Positions 1 through 9,568 are shown, numbered from the stretch's first letter. The stretch is DNA of 64,000 nt from Nocardioides xinjiangensis (GCF_017916455.1 NZ_JAFMSY010000001.1:1347977-1411976), one strand, 5' to 3'. Notes: a model not told the origin generated them from the sequence alone. Numbers and translations are program-made.

Positions 1-2
1 CC

Positions 3-785
3 GTCGTCCCTTACGCGGAACTGCTCTCCAGCGGATCCGTACTAACGCCGCGCAGGTGGATCGGCGAAAAGGACACCGACACACAGGAGATCCGCCGCCT
101 CCACCACGCGGCGCGACACCAGGTGGCCAGCTCCGCCAGCCTGATCGGCGACCAGGCGCGGCGACTGGAGGAGGGGTTCACACACGCTGCCCCCACCTCG
201 CAGGCTCGACTCATTGCCATGCGGGACCTGATCGCCGTCGACGCCATCAACGTGCGAACGGGGCGCCAGCGCTCCGACGAAGGCGGCCCGCTTTCCGTCA
301 TCACGCCTCGCGATGTGCGATCCGGGGCGCTCGCCTCCCTCGAGAACGAGACACCCGCGCTCGGCGACTCTTTGAGCCTCAACCCAGACCTCACCAGGCC
401 AGGCGACGTGCTCGTCACCACGATGAACGGCATCCACGCCATGGTCGACCACCAAGGCGGCCATGCGATCGGCATCGGCGTCCAGCGTGTCCGGGTCTCC
501 CAGCCTGACCAGATCCTCCCCGAGTACCTGGCGGCCGCGCTTGTCGGGTCCTGGAACGAGCGCTTCCAAACGGGGCACACCGTTCCAAAGGCGGACCTCA
601 AGTCGCTGGAAATCCCCGTCCTTCCCCTCGCCGATCAGCAACGACTCGTCGATGCGATCACCGCCCTTCGAGAACTCGGCGCCGGAGCCATCGCATTGCA
701 GGCCGCAGCTGAAGCTGCGGCAAGGACCCTCCTTGAGGCCGTACGGTTCAACGTTGAACTCGACCCCAGCGAGGCCCCCGAATGA
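3..785 (+). CDS. C-terminal part of an N-6 DNA methylase / HsdS-like specificity protein (5' end outside the window)
   Basis: The frame is open from the first bases of the window, so only the C-terminal 260 residues are seen. The part visible starts with a segment reading LTPRRWI, of the kind that links a methylase core to a target-recognition domain, followed by a single HsdS-like domain ending in PVLPLADQQRLVDAI, the usual end of a type I recognition domain. No methylase motif lies inside the window, so the fused methylase is an inference from family knowledge. The stop overlaps the hsdM start (ATGA), so it is translated with the RM operon. It may instead be a free-standing HsdS-like subunit. 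Confidence 0.6.
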   Translation, partial: VVPYAELLSSGSVLTPRRWIGEKDTDTQEIRRLHHAARHQVASSASLIGDQARRLEEGFTHAAPTSQARLIAMRDLIAVDAINVRTGRQRSDEGGPLSVITPRDVRSGALASLENETPALGDSLSLNPDLTRPGDVLVTTMNGIHAMVDHQGGHAIGIGVQRVRVSQPDQILPEYLAAALVGSWNERFQTGHTVPKADLKSLEIPVLPLADQQRLVDAITALRELGAGAIALQAAAEAAARTLLEAVRFNVELDPSEAPE

Positions 786-2476
786 GCAGCACGAGCGACC
801 CTTCCGAGGTGCCTACCCCTAGGGTGCCCGACGGTCAGCGCCCGCCGAGCCCTGCTGGTGCACCCCACGCTCACCCCTCAACGTCCCAGAATGGAATCCC
901 ACGCGTGTCGCAGATGACCAAGGAAGCCGAGCGCTCCGAACTCCACAAGACCATCTGGAGGATCGCCAACGACCTGCGGGGCAGCGTCGACGGGTGGGAC
1001 TTCAAGGCCTACGTCCTCGGCATGCTCTTCTACCGGTTCATCTCCGAGAACCTCACCGCGTACCTCAACGCCGCTGAGCGGGAGGCGGGTGACCCCGACT
1101 TCGACTATGCGAATTTGGGTCACGCCGACGCGGAGCATGGTCGCGCCGAGATTGTGGCCGAAAAGGGCTTCTTCATCATGCCCGGCGAGCTCTTCGCCAA
1201 CGTGCGTGCCAACGCCCGGGGCGACGAGAACCTGAACGAGACCTTGGCCCGGGTCTTCGCCAACATCGAGGGCTCCTCGGTCGGCACGCCGTCCGAGCAC
1301 GACTTCAAGGGCCTCTTCGCCGATCTTGACGTCAACAGCGCCAAACTGGGGCCGACGGTCGCCAAACGGAACGAGCGGCTGGTCAAGCTACTCGACGCCA
1401 TTGGCGGCCTCCCGCTCGGCGGGGAGTTCTCCGAGAACACCAACGATCTCTTCGGAGACGCTTACGAATTCTTGATGGGAATGTACGCCTCCACGGCCGG
1501 CAAGTCCGGTGGCGAGTACTACACCCCTCAGGAAGTCTCCGAGCTCCTCGCAAAAATCGCGGTCGCTGGGAGGACTGAGATCAACAAGGTCTACGACCCC
1601 GCGTGCGGATCCGGCTCGCTGCTTCTGAAGTTCGCCAAGGTGCTCGGCCACGGCAAGGTACGCGCGGGGTTCTTTGGGCAGGAGATCAACCTGACCACCT
1701 ACAACCTCGCGCGCATCAACATGTTCCTCCACGACGTGCCGTACGAGAAGTTCGACATCGCGCACGGCGACACGCTCACCGACCCCGCGCACTGGGACGA
1801 CGAGCCGTTCGAGGCGATCGTCTCGAATCCGCCCTACTCAGTGTCTTGGCCGGGTGACGCCGACGTCACGCTCATCAACGATGAGCGCTACGCTCCCGCC
1901 GGGGTGCTCGCCCCCAAGAGCAGGGCCGACATGGCCTTCGTCATGCACATCCTTCACTGGCTTTCCGTGGACGGCACCGCCGCCATCGTCGAGTTCCCCG
2001 GCGTGCTCTACCGCGGTGGCGCGGAGAAGAAGATCCGCGACTACCTCGTCGCCAACAACTACGTTGACGCCGTCATTCAGCTGCCACCCGACCTCTTCTT
2101 CGGTACGCCAATCGCGACCTGCGTCATAGTGCTGAAGAAGTCGAAGTTGTCCAACGACGTAGTGTTCATTGACGCTTCCGCCGAGTTTGCCCGGCAGGGC
2201 AACAAGAACAAGCTCACCCTGGATAATCAAGGCCGCATCCTCGACGCACTCTCGGCGCGCGAAGATGTCGAACACTTCGTGAAGATCGTCACCAACGAGC
2301 AGATTCTCGACAACGACTCCCTGCTCACCGTCTCCTCCTGGGTGAAGGGAGCGGATACCCGCGAAGCCGTCGACATCGTCGCGCTCAACGCCGAGGTCGA
2401 CCAGATCGTGAAACGGCAGGCGGTCCTGCGCGATCAGCTAGATGCCCTCTTGGTCGAACTCGAGGCTGACTCATGA
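782..2476 (+). CDS. hsdM: Type I restriction-modification methyltransferase subunit HsdM
   Basis: Adenine-N6 methyltransferase of a type I restriction complex. An N-terminal helical domain (HTIWRIANDLRGSVDGWDF-like, after residue 45) precedes the SAM-dependent core with motif I DPACGSGS near residue 271 and catalytic NPPYS near residue 349. The length of 564 aa is normal to slightly long. Start: ATG 782 is taken because it overlaps the upstream stop by 4 nt and has a GCGAGG-like ribosome site. Family members usually begin at the MTKEAER segment (ATG 914), so the Pro-rich first 44 residues may not be real. The stop overlaps hsdS (ATGA). Confidence 0.95.
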   Translation: MSSTSDPSEVPTPRVPDGQRPPSPAGAPHAHPSTSQNGIPRVSQMTKEAERSELHKTIWRIANDLRGSVDGWDFKAYVLGMLFYRFISENLTAYLNAAEREAGDPDFDYANLGHADAEHGRAEIVAEKGFFIMPGELFANVRANARGDENLNETLARVFANIEGSSVGTPSEHDFKGLFADLDVNSAKLGPTVAKRNERLVKLLDAIGGLPLGGEFSENTNDLFGDAYEFLMGMYASTAGKSGGEYYTPQEVSELLAKIAVAGRTEINKVYDPACGSGSLLLKFAKVLGHGKVRAGFFGQEINLTTYNLARINMFLHDVPYEKFDIAHGDTLTDPAHWDDEPFEAIVSNPPYSVSWPGDADVTLINDERYAPAGVLAPKSRADMAFVMHILHWLSVDGTAAIVEFPGVLYRGGAEKKIRDYLVANNYVDAVIQLPPDLFFGTPIATCVIVLKKSKLSNDVVFIDASAEFARQGNKNKLTLDNQGRILDALSAREDVEHFVKIVTNEQILDNDSLLTVSSWVKGADTREAVDIVALNAEVDQIVKRQAVLRDQLDALLVELEADS

Positions 2477-3675
2477 GCAGGGTCGATGACCTCCTCGCAA
2501 GGTTCTGCCCTGACGGAGTCGAGATGCAGCCGCTTGGCGAAGTGGCGCCCTACTCGACTTCGAGAGTCGACTCATCGACACTTGATGCCACGAACTTCGT
2601 CGGTGTCGACAATCTCTTGGCAGACCGGAAGGGAAGAACAGACGCTTCCCACCAACCGAACACAGCACGGGTCACCGAGTACAGGCCTGGCGACATTCTG
2701 CTGGGCAACATCCGCCCCTACCTGAAGAAGGTATGGCTCGCTGATCGGAGCGGCGGAAGCTCAGGCGACGTCCTAGTGCTGCGAATCAGTGGTCGTTGGA
2801 GAGGCCGCGTGCTTCCCGAGTATCTGTACCGCGTCGTCGCCTCCGACAGCTTCTTCGACTACAACTCCGCGAACGCCAAGGGAGCCAAGATGCCCCGCGG
2901 CTCGAAGCAAGCCATCGCACGCTTCAACATGGCCGTGCCGCCGCTTGCGGTCCAGCGCGCAGTGGTGGAAGCCCTTGCAGAATTGGAACGGTTGGAAGTT
3001 GGCTTACGAACCGAGTTGGCGGCAGAACTTGACGCCCGATCTCGCCTTGCCGAGCATCACAGAAGGACGCTGCTCTCATTCGGATCGGCTGTCCCTCGGG
3101 TAGTGCTGCGAGAGATCGTCCACTTCGAGAACGGGCGCGCTCACGAGCGACTAGTCGACCCGGACGGCGACGTCTCGCTCGTCACCGCGCGCTTCATTTC
3201 GTCAAACGGACTGCATGTCCGCCGTGTGCCATCGGCGGACGTTCGAACACCTGCATTGAGGGGCGACGTCTGCCTCGTGATGTCCGACTTGCCCAAGGGC
3301 CGCGCTCTCGCGCGTGCTTTCTTGGTTCCCGCGGATGGCGAATACGCCGTGAATCAGCGTGTCTGCATCCTACGAACGCTCAGCGAGCACGCAGTCCTGC
3401 CACGGTTTGCGTACTACGTCTTGAACCGCAACGACCAACTCCTCCGTTGGGACAACGGACAGGATCAGACGCATCTCAAGAAGGACCAGATACTCAACCT
3501 TGAGTTCCCCCTTCCGGCTGTGGAGGAACAGCGGCGCATCATCGACCTTCTCGATGCGTTGACGCAACATACGGATTCACTCGTCAAGAGCCTCTCGGAC
3601 GAGATCGAGGCCCGTCGCAGGCAGCACGAGTACTACCGCAACCTGCTCTTGAACTTCCCGAGGAAGACGGCATGA
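2473..3675 (+). CDS. hsdS: Type I restriction-modification specificity subunit HsdS
   Basis: DNA sequence-recognition subunit that would position HsdM and HsdR on the target. At 400 aa it has the usual two-domain plan: a first recognition domain (about residues 15-160), a helical spacer rich in Glu, Leu and Arg (about 165-205), a second recognition domain (about 205-350), and a closing helix (about 355-395) containing EEQRRIIDLLDAL. The two recognition domains differ clearly, which implies a bipartite asymmetric target that cannot be read from sequence. It overlaps hsdM and hsdR by 4 nt on each side, so the three subunits are translationally coupled. Confidence 0.92.
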   Translation: MSRVDDLLARFCPDGVEMQPLGEVAPYSTSRVDSSTLDATNFVGVDNLLADRKGRTDASHQPNTARVTEYRPGDILLGNIRPYLKKVWLADRSGGSSGDVLVLRISGRWRGRVLPEYLYRVVASDSFFDYNSANAKGAKMPRGSKQAIARFNMAVPPLAVQRAVVEALAELERLEVGLRTELAAELDARSRLAEHHRRTLLSFGSAVPRVVLREIVHFENGRAHERLVDPDGDVSLVTARFISSNGLHVRRVPSADVRTPALRGDVCLVMSDLPKGRALARAFLVPADGEYAVNQRVCILRTLSEHAVLPRFAYYVLNRNDQLLRWDNGQDQTHLKKDQILNLEFPLPAVEEQRRIIDLLDALTQHTDSLVKSLSDEIEARRRQHEYYRNLLLNFPRKTA

Positions 3676-6600
3676 CCCAGGATTTCGAGGAACTTGGCCA
3701 GCCTGGCAGCGCCACTCACTTCGAGCCGATCATGGTCGGCGATGAGTCCACCGTCGTGGCGGCATACGAGCCAGTCGCGGACGATGACGACGGCTACCAG
3801 AGTGAGGCAGCGCTCGAGGACGCGTTCATCGCCCAGCTCGTCGCCCAGGCATACGAGCGACTCCACATCACCAGGACTTCCGACCTCGAAAGCAACCTCC
3901 GCGCACAGCTCGGGGCGCTCAACCAGGTGACATTCAGCGACCAAGAGTGGATGCGGTTCTTCACCGAGAAGATCGCTTCGCGCAACGACGGCATCGTCGA
4001 GAAGACCGCCCGCATTCAGGAGGACCACGTTCAGGTCTTGGTCCGCGATGACGGATCTGTGAAGAACATCAGCCTCATCGACAAGACCCACATCCACAAC
4101 AACCGGCTCCAGGTCATCAACCAGTACGAGGTCGACGGGCAGGCCGCTGGGGTACGACGCGCGAATCGGTACGACGTCACCATCCTCGTCAACGGGTTGC
4201 CAATGGTGCACGTCGAGCTCAAGCGACGTGGGGTGGCGATCAAGGAGGCGTTCAACCAGATCGACCGCTACCAGCGCGAGTCTTTCTGGGCCGACTCCGG
4301 GCTGTTCGAGTACGTCCAGTTGTTCGTCATCTCCAACGGACGCCACACCAAGTACTACGCCAACACCACGCGCGACCGCCGCATCAAGGAGGCCGAGGGC
4401 GGACGCCGCGGCCGGAAGCAGACCTCCAACACCTATGGGTTCACGTCGTGGTGGACCGACGCCGACAACAAGCGCCTCGGCGATTTGACGTCCTTCACCC
4501 AGACGTTCTTCGCCAAACACACGCTGCTCAACATCCTGACCCGCTACTGCGTCTTCGACGTCGCCCGGACCCTGCTGGTCATGCGGCCTTACCAGATCGT
4601 CGCCTCAGAGCGGATCCTCCAGCGCATCGCCACAGCAACCAACCATCGCCAGCTCGGCACCAGAGCCGCTGGCGGTTACATCTGGCACACCACCGGCTCC
4701 GGCAAAACGCTCACCAGCTTCAAAACGGCCCAGCTGGCCTCGCGGCTCCCCGGTGTCGAGAAGGTCTTGTTCGTCGTCGACCGCAAAGACCTCGACTACC
4801 AGACCATGCTGGAGTACGACCGGTTCGAGAAGGGAGCGGTCGACGGCACCCGCAACACCGCGCAGCTCAAGAAGCGCCTCGAGGATCCCGACTCGCGAAT
4901 CCTCGTCACCACCATCCAGAAACTGGCCCGCTTCATCGAGCAGAACAAGGGCCACGAGATCTACTCGGGCCATCTCGTGATCGTCTTCGACGAATGCCAC
5001 CGCAGCCAATTCGGGGACATGGGCACCGGAATCCGCAAGGCGTTCAAAAAGTTCCACCTCTTCGGCTTTACCGGCACGCCCATCTTCGGCGAGAACGCTG
5101 GCGCCAGCCGCGGCGCTCTGCGAACCACGGAGCAGGTCTTCGGAGACCGTCTGCACACCTACACGATCGTCGACGCAATCAGCGACGAGAACGTACTGCC
5201 GTTCAAGGTTTCCTACCACGACACGGTCCGGGTCGCCGACCAAGTCGCGGACAAGGAGGTCGAGGCGATCGACACCGACGAGGTGCTGATGCATCCCGAC
5301 CGCATCTCCGGCGTCGTCGGGTACATCCTTGACAACTTCGACGCCAAGACGAAGCGCACCGCTGGGTACACGCTGTCCGACAAGCGGGTGCGCGGCTTCA
5401 ACTCGATGTTCGCCGTCTCATCCATCCCTGCGCTGCGTCTGTACTACGACGAGTTCGCAAAGCAGCAGGCCCAGCGCCAGCAGAACGTGCCGGGATTCCA
5501 GCCCCTCAAGGTGGGCACGATCTTCTCCTACCCCGCGAACGAGGAGAGCGGCGGAATCCTTGGCGAGGAGGGTTTCGACACCGGTGACCTCGACGACTCA
5601 TCTCGGGACTTCCTTGAGCGCGCAATCGCCGACTACAACGCGATGTTCGGCACCAGCTACGACACCTCCGCGACGAAGTTCGAGAACTACTACAAGGACC
5701 TCGCCAAGCGCATCAAGTCCCGCGAACTCGATCTGGTCATCGTGGTCAACATGTTTCTCACCGGGTTCGACGCGACGACCCTGAACACGCTGTGGGTGGA
5801 CAAGAACCTTCGGCAGCACGGACTCGTCCAAGCCTTCTCCCGGACCAACCGGATCCTCAACTCGGTCAAGACCTACGGCAACATCGTCTGCTTCCGGAAC
5901 CTCGAGGACAACGTCGACGACGCGCTGGCGCTGTTCGGCAACAAGGACGCGCACGGGATCGTGCTGCTCAAGCACTTCGACGAGTACTACTCGGCGTACG
6001 AGAGTCTCGTCACGGAGCTGACATCGACCTTTCCGGTCGAGGAGGATCCGCTCGGAGAGGCCGCCGAGAAGCGGTTCGTGAGTCTGTTCGGCGCCATCCT
6101 GCGCGTCCGGAACATCCTGACCTCGTTCGACGAGTTCACCGGCGACACCCTGTTGACCCCGCGGCAGCTGCAGGACTACCAGTCCGTCTACCTGAACCTG
6201 CACGACAAGCATCGTGGAAAGGATGCCCCGGAGAAGGAATCCATCCTCGACGACGTCGTCTTCGAGATAGAGCTCATCAAGCAGCTTGAGGTCAACATCG
6301 ACTACATCCTGCTGCTCGTTCAAAAGTGGCGCGACGCCAAGGGCAACGGCTCCGACAGGGAGCTCGAAGCCCTCGTCACCATCCAGAACGCAGTCGACTC
6401 CAGCCCGTCCCTGCGGAACAAGCGCGACCTCATCATGGAGTTCGTCGACTCCATCTCCGCCGCCGGCGTGGACAAGGACTGGGCGAACTTCGTCTCAGAA
6501 CGCAAGGAGGCCGAGCTCACCGACCTCATCGCAGCCGAGAGGCTCAAGGACACCGAGACGCGAGCGTTCGTCGACGAGGCCTTCCGCTCCGGCGCCGTCC

Positions 6601-6737
6601 CGACCGCGGGGACCGCCATCACCCAGATCTTGCCCCCCACCTCCCGGTTCTCCCCAGGAGGAGAGCATGGCGCGAAGAAGCAGCGCGTGGTCACCAAGCT
6701 GACCGACTTCTTCGAGCGCTACTTCGGACTGGGGTGA
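3672..6737 (+). CDS. hsdR: Type I restriction endonuclease subunit HsdR
   Basis: ATP-driven DNA translocase and nuclease of the type I complex (1021 aa, normal length). The N-terminal nuclease fold shows the PD-(D/E)xK residues D168 and E182-L-K184. The helicase part follows, with Walker A HTTGSGKT at residues 339-346, Walker B/DEAD-like DECH at 440-443 and the GFTGTP motif III shortly after. The C-terminal helical region would contact the methylase. No frameshift or lost catalytic residue is seen, so restriction should be active. Start ATG 3672 overlaps the hsdS stop, and the stop overlaps GTG 6734 of the next gene. Confidence 0.95.
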   Translation: MTQDFEELGQPGSATHFEPIMVGDESTVVAAYEPVADDDDGYQSEAALEDAFIAQLVAQAYERLHITRTSDLESNLRAQLGALNQVTFSDQEWMRFFTEKIASRNDGIVEKTARIQEDHVQVLVRDDGSVKNISLIDKTHIHNNRLQVINQYEVDGQAAGVRRANRYDVTILVNGLPMVHVELKRRGVAIKEAFNQIDRYQRESFWADSGLFEYVQLFVISNGRHTKYYANTTRDRRIKEAEGGRRGRKQTSNTYGFTSWWTDADNKRLGDLTSFTQTFFAKHTLLNILTRYCVFDVARTLLVMRPYQIVASERILQRIATATNHRQLGTRAAGGYIWHTTGSGKTLTSFKTAQLASRLPGVEKVLFVVDRKDLDYQTMLEYDRFEKGAVDGTRNTAQLKKRLEDPDSRILVTTIQKLARFIEQNKGHEIYSGHLVIVFDECHRSQFGDMGTGIRKAFKKFHLFGFTGTPIFGENAGASRGALRTTEQVFGDRLHTYTIVDAISDENVLPFKVSYHDTVRVADQVADKEVEAIDTDEVLMHPDRISGVVGYILDNFDAKTKRTAGYTLSDKRVRGFNSMFAVSSIPALRLYYDEFAKQQAQRQQNVPGFQPLKVGTIFSYPANEESGGILGEEGFDTGDLDDSSRDFLERAIADYNAMFGTSYDTSATKFENYYKDLAKRIKSRELDLVIVVNMFLTGFDATTLNTLWVDKNLRQHGLVQAFSRTNRILNSVKTYGNIVCFRNLEDNVDDALALFGNKDAHGIVLLKHFDEYYSAYESLVTELTSTFPVEEDPLGEAAEKRFVSLFGAILRVRNILTSFDEFTGDTLLTPRQLQDYQSVYLNLHDKHRGKDAPEKESILDDVVFEIELIKQLEVNIDYILLLVQKWRDAKGNGSDRELEALVTIQNAVDSSPSLRNKRDLIMEFVDSISAAGVDKDWANFVSERKEAELTDLIAAERLKDTETRAFVDEAFRSGAVPTAGTAITQILPPTSRFSPGGEHGAKKQRVVTKLTDFFERYFGLG

Positions 6738-7231
6738 CCGCCATGACCCGCATGAACCCGCAGGCCCCGCTCCACGAACCCGAGTGGCCCCTGCCCCCCG
6801 ACTGGGCCGGACCGAAGTTCGTCGACGACACGTGGGCCAGTCGCGGCCTTTCGGTGTGGACCCGGGAACCCGGTGAATGGGCGTGGACCTGCATGTCCGA
6901 GGACTTCGCGAACCAGCCCATCGTGGAGTGGTCCGACAAGGACCGTGCTGTGGTCACCGCGACGTTCGAGCCGGACCCCGAGGACGAGTGCACCATCGAG
7001 GTCTCCTGGCCGCCAACCCCGAGCTTGTGGACCGCCGGCATCGCCGTCCAGACCAAGGACGGCGACCTGGACGTCACCCTTGCGGAATGGCGCTGGCACG
7101 TGCACGTGGTAGTCCACGAGATAGTCGAGGGCGGACGAGCCCTTGTGGAGGTGGACAGCACGCGGGAGCACATCCTGACCACCAAGGTGGATCCGCGGTC
7201 GGTTGAGTACAGCCACTCGGCACTTGGCTGA
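6734..7231 (+). CDS. Trp-rich protein of unknown function, last gene of the RM operon
   Basis: I do not recognise a family. The product is about 165 aa, acidic, soluble by appearance and rich in Trp (about eleven, many in EW, DW or SW pairs), with predicted beta-like alternation in the second half. No catalytic motif, signal peptide or membrane segment is visible. GTG 6734 is chosen because it overlaps the hsdR stop (GTGA), matching the other junctions; ATG 6743 is the alternative. Position and coupling suggest a role with the restriction complex (for example control or immunity against host-derived damage), but that is inference only. Confidence 0.7.
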   Translation: MTAMTRMNPQAPLHEPEWPLPPDWAGPKFVDDTWASRGLSVWTREPGEWAWTCMSEDFANQPIVEWSDKDRAVVTATFEPDPEDECTIEVSWPPTPSLWTAGIAVQTKDGDLDVTLAEWRWHVHVVVHEIVEGGRALVEVDSTREHILTTKVDPRSVEYSHSALG

Positions 7232-7373
7232 CCTGCGCCCCATAGGTACCGCGACAAGGTCCCCTCGTCCGCACCTACTCCGTGCCCGGCCCGGGGGACT
7301 GCAGCATGCCTGCCCTGACGTCTCCTGCGCGGGACCGGGTAGTGTCGCGACGGGTGGTCGAACTACACAGGAG

Positions 7374-7401
7374 TTATCCCGAGGGTTCTCCCGACTAATC
7401 T
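7374..7401 (+). promoter_or_regulatory. Promoter of tRNA-Lys
   Basis: A -35-like TTATCC (7374-7379) and a -10-like TAATCT (7396-7401) are separated by 16 nt and lie 11 nt before the tRNA. The rest of the interval 7232-7373 between the RM operon and this promoter shows no gene, repeat or attachment site that I can support. Confidence 0.55.
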
Positions 7402-7412
7402 ACTGACCCCCC

Positions 7413-7485
7413 GGGCCTCTAGCTCAATGGGTAGAGCAGCGGACTTTTAATCCGTTGGTTCAGGGTTCGAGCCCCTGGAGGCCTA
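7413..7485 (+). tRNA. tRNA-Lys (anticodon TTT)
   Basis: Full cloverleaf: acceptor GGGCCTC/GAGGCCT with one G-U pair, D stem GCTC/GAGC, anticodon stem GCGGA/TCCGT with anticodon TTT at 7446-7448, T stem CAGGG/CCCTG with loop TTCGAGC, discriminator A. The CCA end is not encoded. It marks the change from the RM region to the high-GC core. Confidence 0.95.
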
Positions 7486-7522
7486 CGCCCCAGCCCACGC
7501 CCAGCACCACGCCCGGAGTCCC

Positions 7523-8599
7523 ATGCCGCCCACGCCCGCCGCCCCTCCCCTCGACGCACCCGCACGGTGGCAGGGACGGAGCTCGTGGGGCTTCCTGGTC
7601 GCCAACGCGGCCCTGATCGGCGCGGTCACCTTCATCGCCAGCGCAGCCCTCGACCGCCCGGTGGCGGACCCCGAGGGCAGCTTCCTCGGTCCGTCGTGGG
7701 TGCGGCTCCCGGTCCTGTGCGTCGCTGCCATCGTCATCGACCTGCTCCCCCGCGCCCTGTGGCAGGGGCGCCTGCACCCCGGCCGGACGGTGGCGGCGGT
7801 CCGCGAGCGGCTCACCACGCACTGGACCCGGGCCCGGCTGCAGCTGGTCGTGGTCGGGATCTCGGGCTTCTACGTCGTCTACGTGGCCTACCGGAACCTG
7901 AAGTCGCTCCTGCCGCTGGTGCGGGAGGTCAAGTACGACAGCGAGCTGCGGGTGCTGGACCGCCTGCTCCTCCTCGGGCACGACCCGGCGACGGTGCTGC
8001 AGGACCTCCTCGGGACCACCGTCGCCGCCCACCTGCTGTCGGCCGTCTACCTGGCCTACATCCCCCTCGTGGCCGTCCTGGTCACCGTGTGGCTGGTCTG
8101 GTCGCGGAACATCGGGCACGGCTGGTGGTTCGTCACCGCCCAGGGCGTCGCGTGGACCCTCGGGACGGTGTCCTACTACCTGCTCCCGACCCTGGGGCCC
8201 GGGCTCGCCTACCCGTGGCTGACCAGCGACCTCGCACCCAACGGGACCTCGGACCTCATGGACTCGCTGGTCTACTCACGGCAGGGGTTCCTCTGGGGCG
8301 AGGGTGACTACCAGGGCGTCGCCGGCTTCGCGAGCCTGCACACCGCCATCGCGCTGCTGTGGGCGCTCATGGCGCGGCACACGGTCCGCAGCCACACCGT
8401 CCGCGTCGTGCTGTGGGTCAACTTCGCCGCCACGGTCGTGGCGACGCTGTACTTCGGCTGGCACTACGTCGCCGACGACGTCGCCGGGGTCGTCATCGCC
8501 GTCGTCGCGTTCCGCGTCGGCGCCCGCGTGACCGGCCACGACCTCTCGCCGGCAGCCCGACAGGAAACCGGCTCGCCGCCGGACGCCGCCCGGGTCTAG
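7523..8599 (+). CDS. PAP2-family integral membrane phosphatase/phosphotransferase
   Basis: Membrane protein of 358 aa with about six to eight hydrophobic segments. The C-terminal part carries the PAP2 signature residues: SLHTA with S271 and H273, then WHYVADD with H314 and D318, the catalytic His-Asp pair that forms and resolves the phospho-enzyme. The arrangement resembles the Aur1/inositolphosphotransferase-like PAP2 subgroup that acts on lipid head groups at the membrane surface. The substrate cannot be told from sequence. It stands alone between tRNA-Lys and the S41-like gene, with no obvious operon partner. Confidence 0.85.
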   Translation: MPPTPAAPPLDAPARWQGRSSWGFLVANAALIGAVTFIASAALDRPVADPEGSFLGPSWVRLPVLCVAAIVIDLLPRALWQGRLHPGRTVAAVRERLTTHWTRARLQLVVVGISGFYVVYVAYRNLKSLLPLVREVKYDSELRVLDRLLLLGHDPATVLQDLLGTTVAAHLLSAVYLAYIPLVAVLVTVWLVWSRNIGHGWWFVTAQGVAWTLGTVSYYLLPTLGPGLAYPWLTSDLAPNGTSDLMDSLVYSRQGFLWGEGDYQGVAGFASLHTAIALLWALMARHTVRSHTVRVVLWVNFAATVVATLYFGWHYVADDVAGVVIAVVAFRVGARVTGHDLSPAARQETGSPPDAARV

Positions 8600-8609
8600 C
8601 GTCCGCGGG

Positions 8610-9568
8610 ATGGACCGCGACCTCGCCGACCGGATCACCTCGCAGCTGCGGCAGCGCTACGTCGTCCCGGAGGTGGGGGCCCGCACCGCCGACGCGCTCG
8701 CGGCGGCGCTGGGCGGCGGCGGGCTCGAGGGCCTGGCCGGCGCCGAGCTCGCCGACGCCGTCACCCGGGTGCTGCGCGAGGCGTCGGCGGACCGCCACCT
8801 CTCCCTCCGGTGGAGCGCCACGGCGAAGGCCCCGGCCTCGGGCGACGAGTGGTCCGATCCCGCCTACCTCGCGACCTACTGGGCCGAGCAGGACCACCAC
8901 AACCAGGGCGTCCCCAAGGTCGAACGGCTCCCCGGCAACGTCGGCCTGCTGGTGGTCGAGTCCCTCGACGAGCCGGAGGGCACGGGCCCGGTGCTGGACG
9001 CGGCGCTGTCGTTCCTGGGCCGGTGCGCCGCCCTGCTGCTGGACGTCCGGCTCAGCACCGGCGGCGCGCCGACCGGAGTGGCCTACCTGGTGAGCCACTT
9101 CGTGGCGCCGCCGACGCGCAAGCTGCTCGACGTCGTGGACCGCGACGGGACGGTCGTCCTGCAGACCTGGACGCAGACGCACCTCTCCGCACCGCGCTTC
9201 GTGACGCAGCCGGTCTACGTGCTGGTGAGCGCCCGGACGCCGTCCGGCACCGAGGAGCTGGCCTACGACCTGCAGGCGATGGGCCGGGCGACGGTGGTCG
9301 GGGAGACGACCGTCGGTGCCGCAACCCGGTCGAGTCGGTGGTGGTCGACGCCCACTTCGTGCTGCGCCTGCCGACCCAGCGCGTCGTCGTCGCCGACACC
9401 GGCAGCAACTGGGAGGGCACTGGCGTCGTGCCGGACGTGGCCTGCGACGCCGAGGACGCCCTCGCCGTCGCGCACCGCCTCGTAGCCGAGCGGCTGCTGG
9501 CCGCCGACGGGCCCGTGCCCGACGCCGTCAGGCGCGAGCTCGAGCAGGTGGTCGCACCGCCGGCCTGA
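8610..9568 (+). pseudogene. S41-family (IRBP-type) peptidase, broken by a frameshift
   Basis: The reading frame from ATG 8610 encodes an N-terminal helical S41 domain and the protease core, including TPSGTEE with the probable catalytic Ser, and continues to VVGETTVG. At about 9318-9323 homology leaves this frame and resumes in another: the expected NPVE continuation, an NWEG segment and the C-terminal helices are read to 9568. One base is missing (or two extra) between GGT 9315 and AAC 9323. Unshifted, the frame runs out of phase to 9485. It is either a recent loss of function or a sequencing error, since the rest looks well preserved. The usual DLRGNGGG-like strand is altered (RLSTGG). Confidence 0.8.

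Noticed and set aside
7232..7485. Attachment site in tRNA-Lys
   Set aside because: No second copy of the tRNA 3' end and no integrase were found in the window; the other island edge is not visible.
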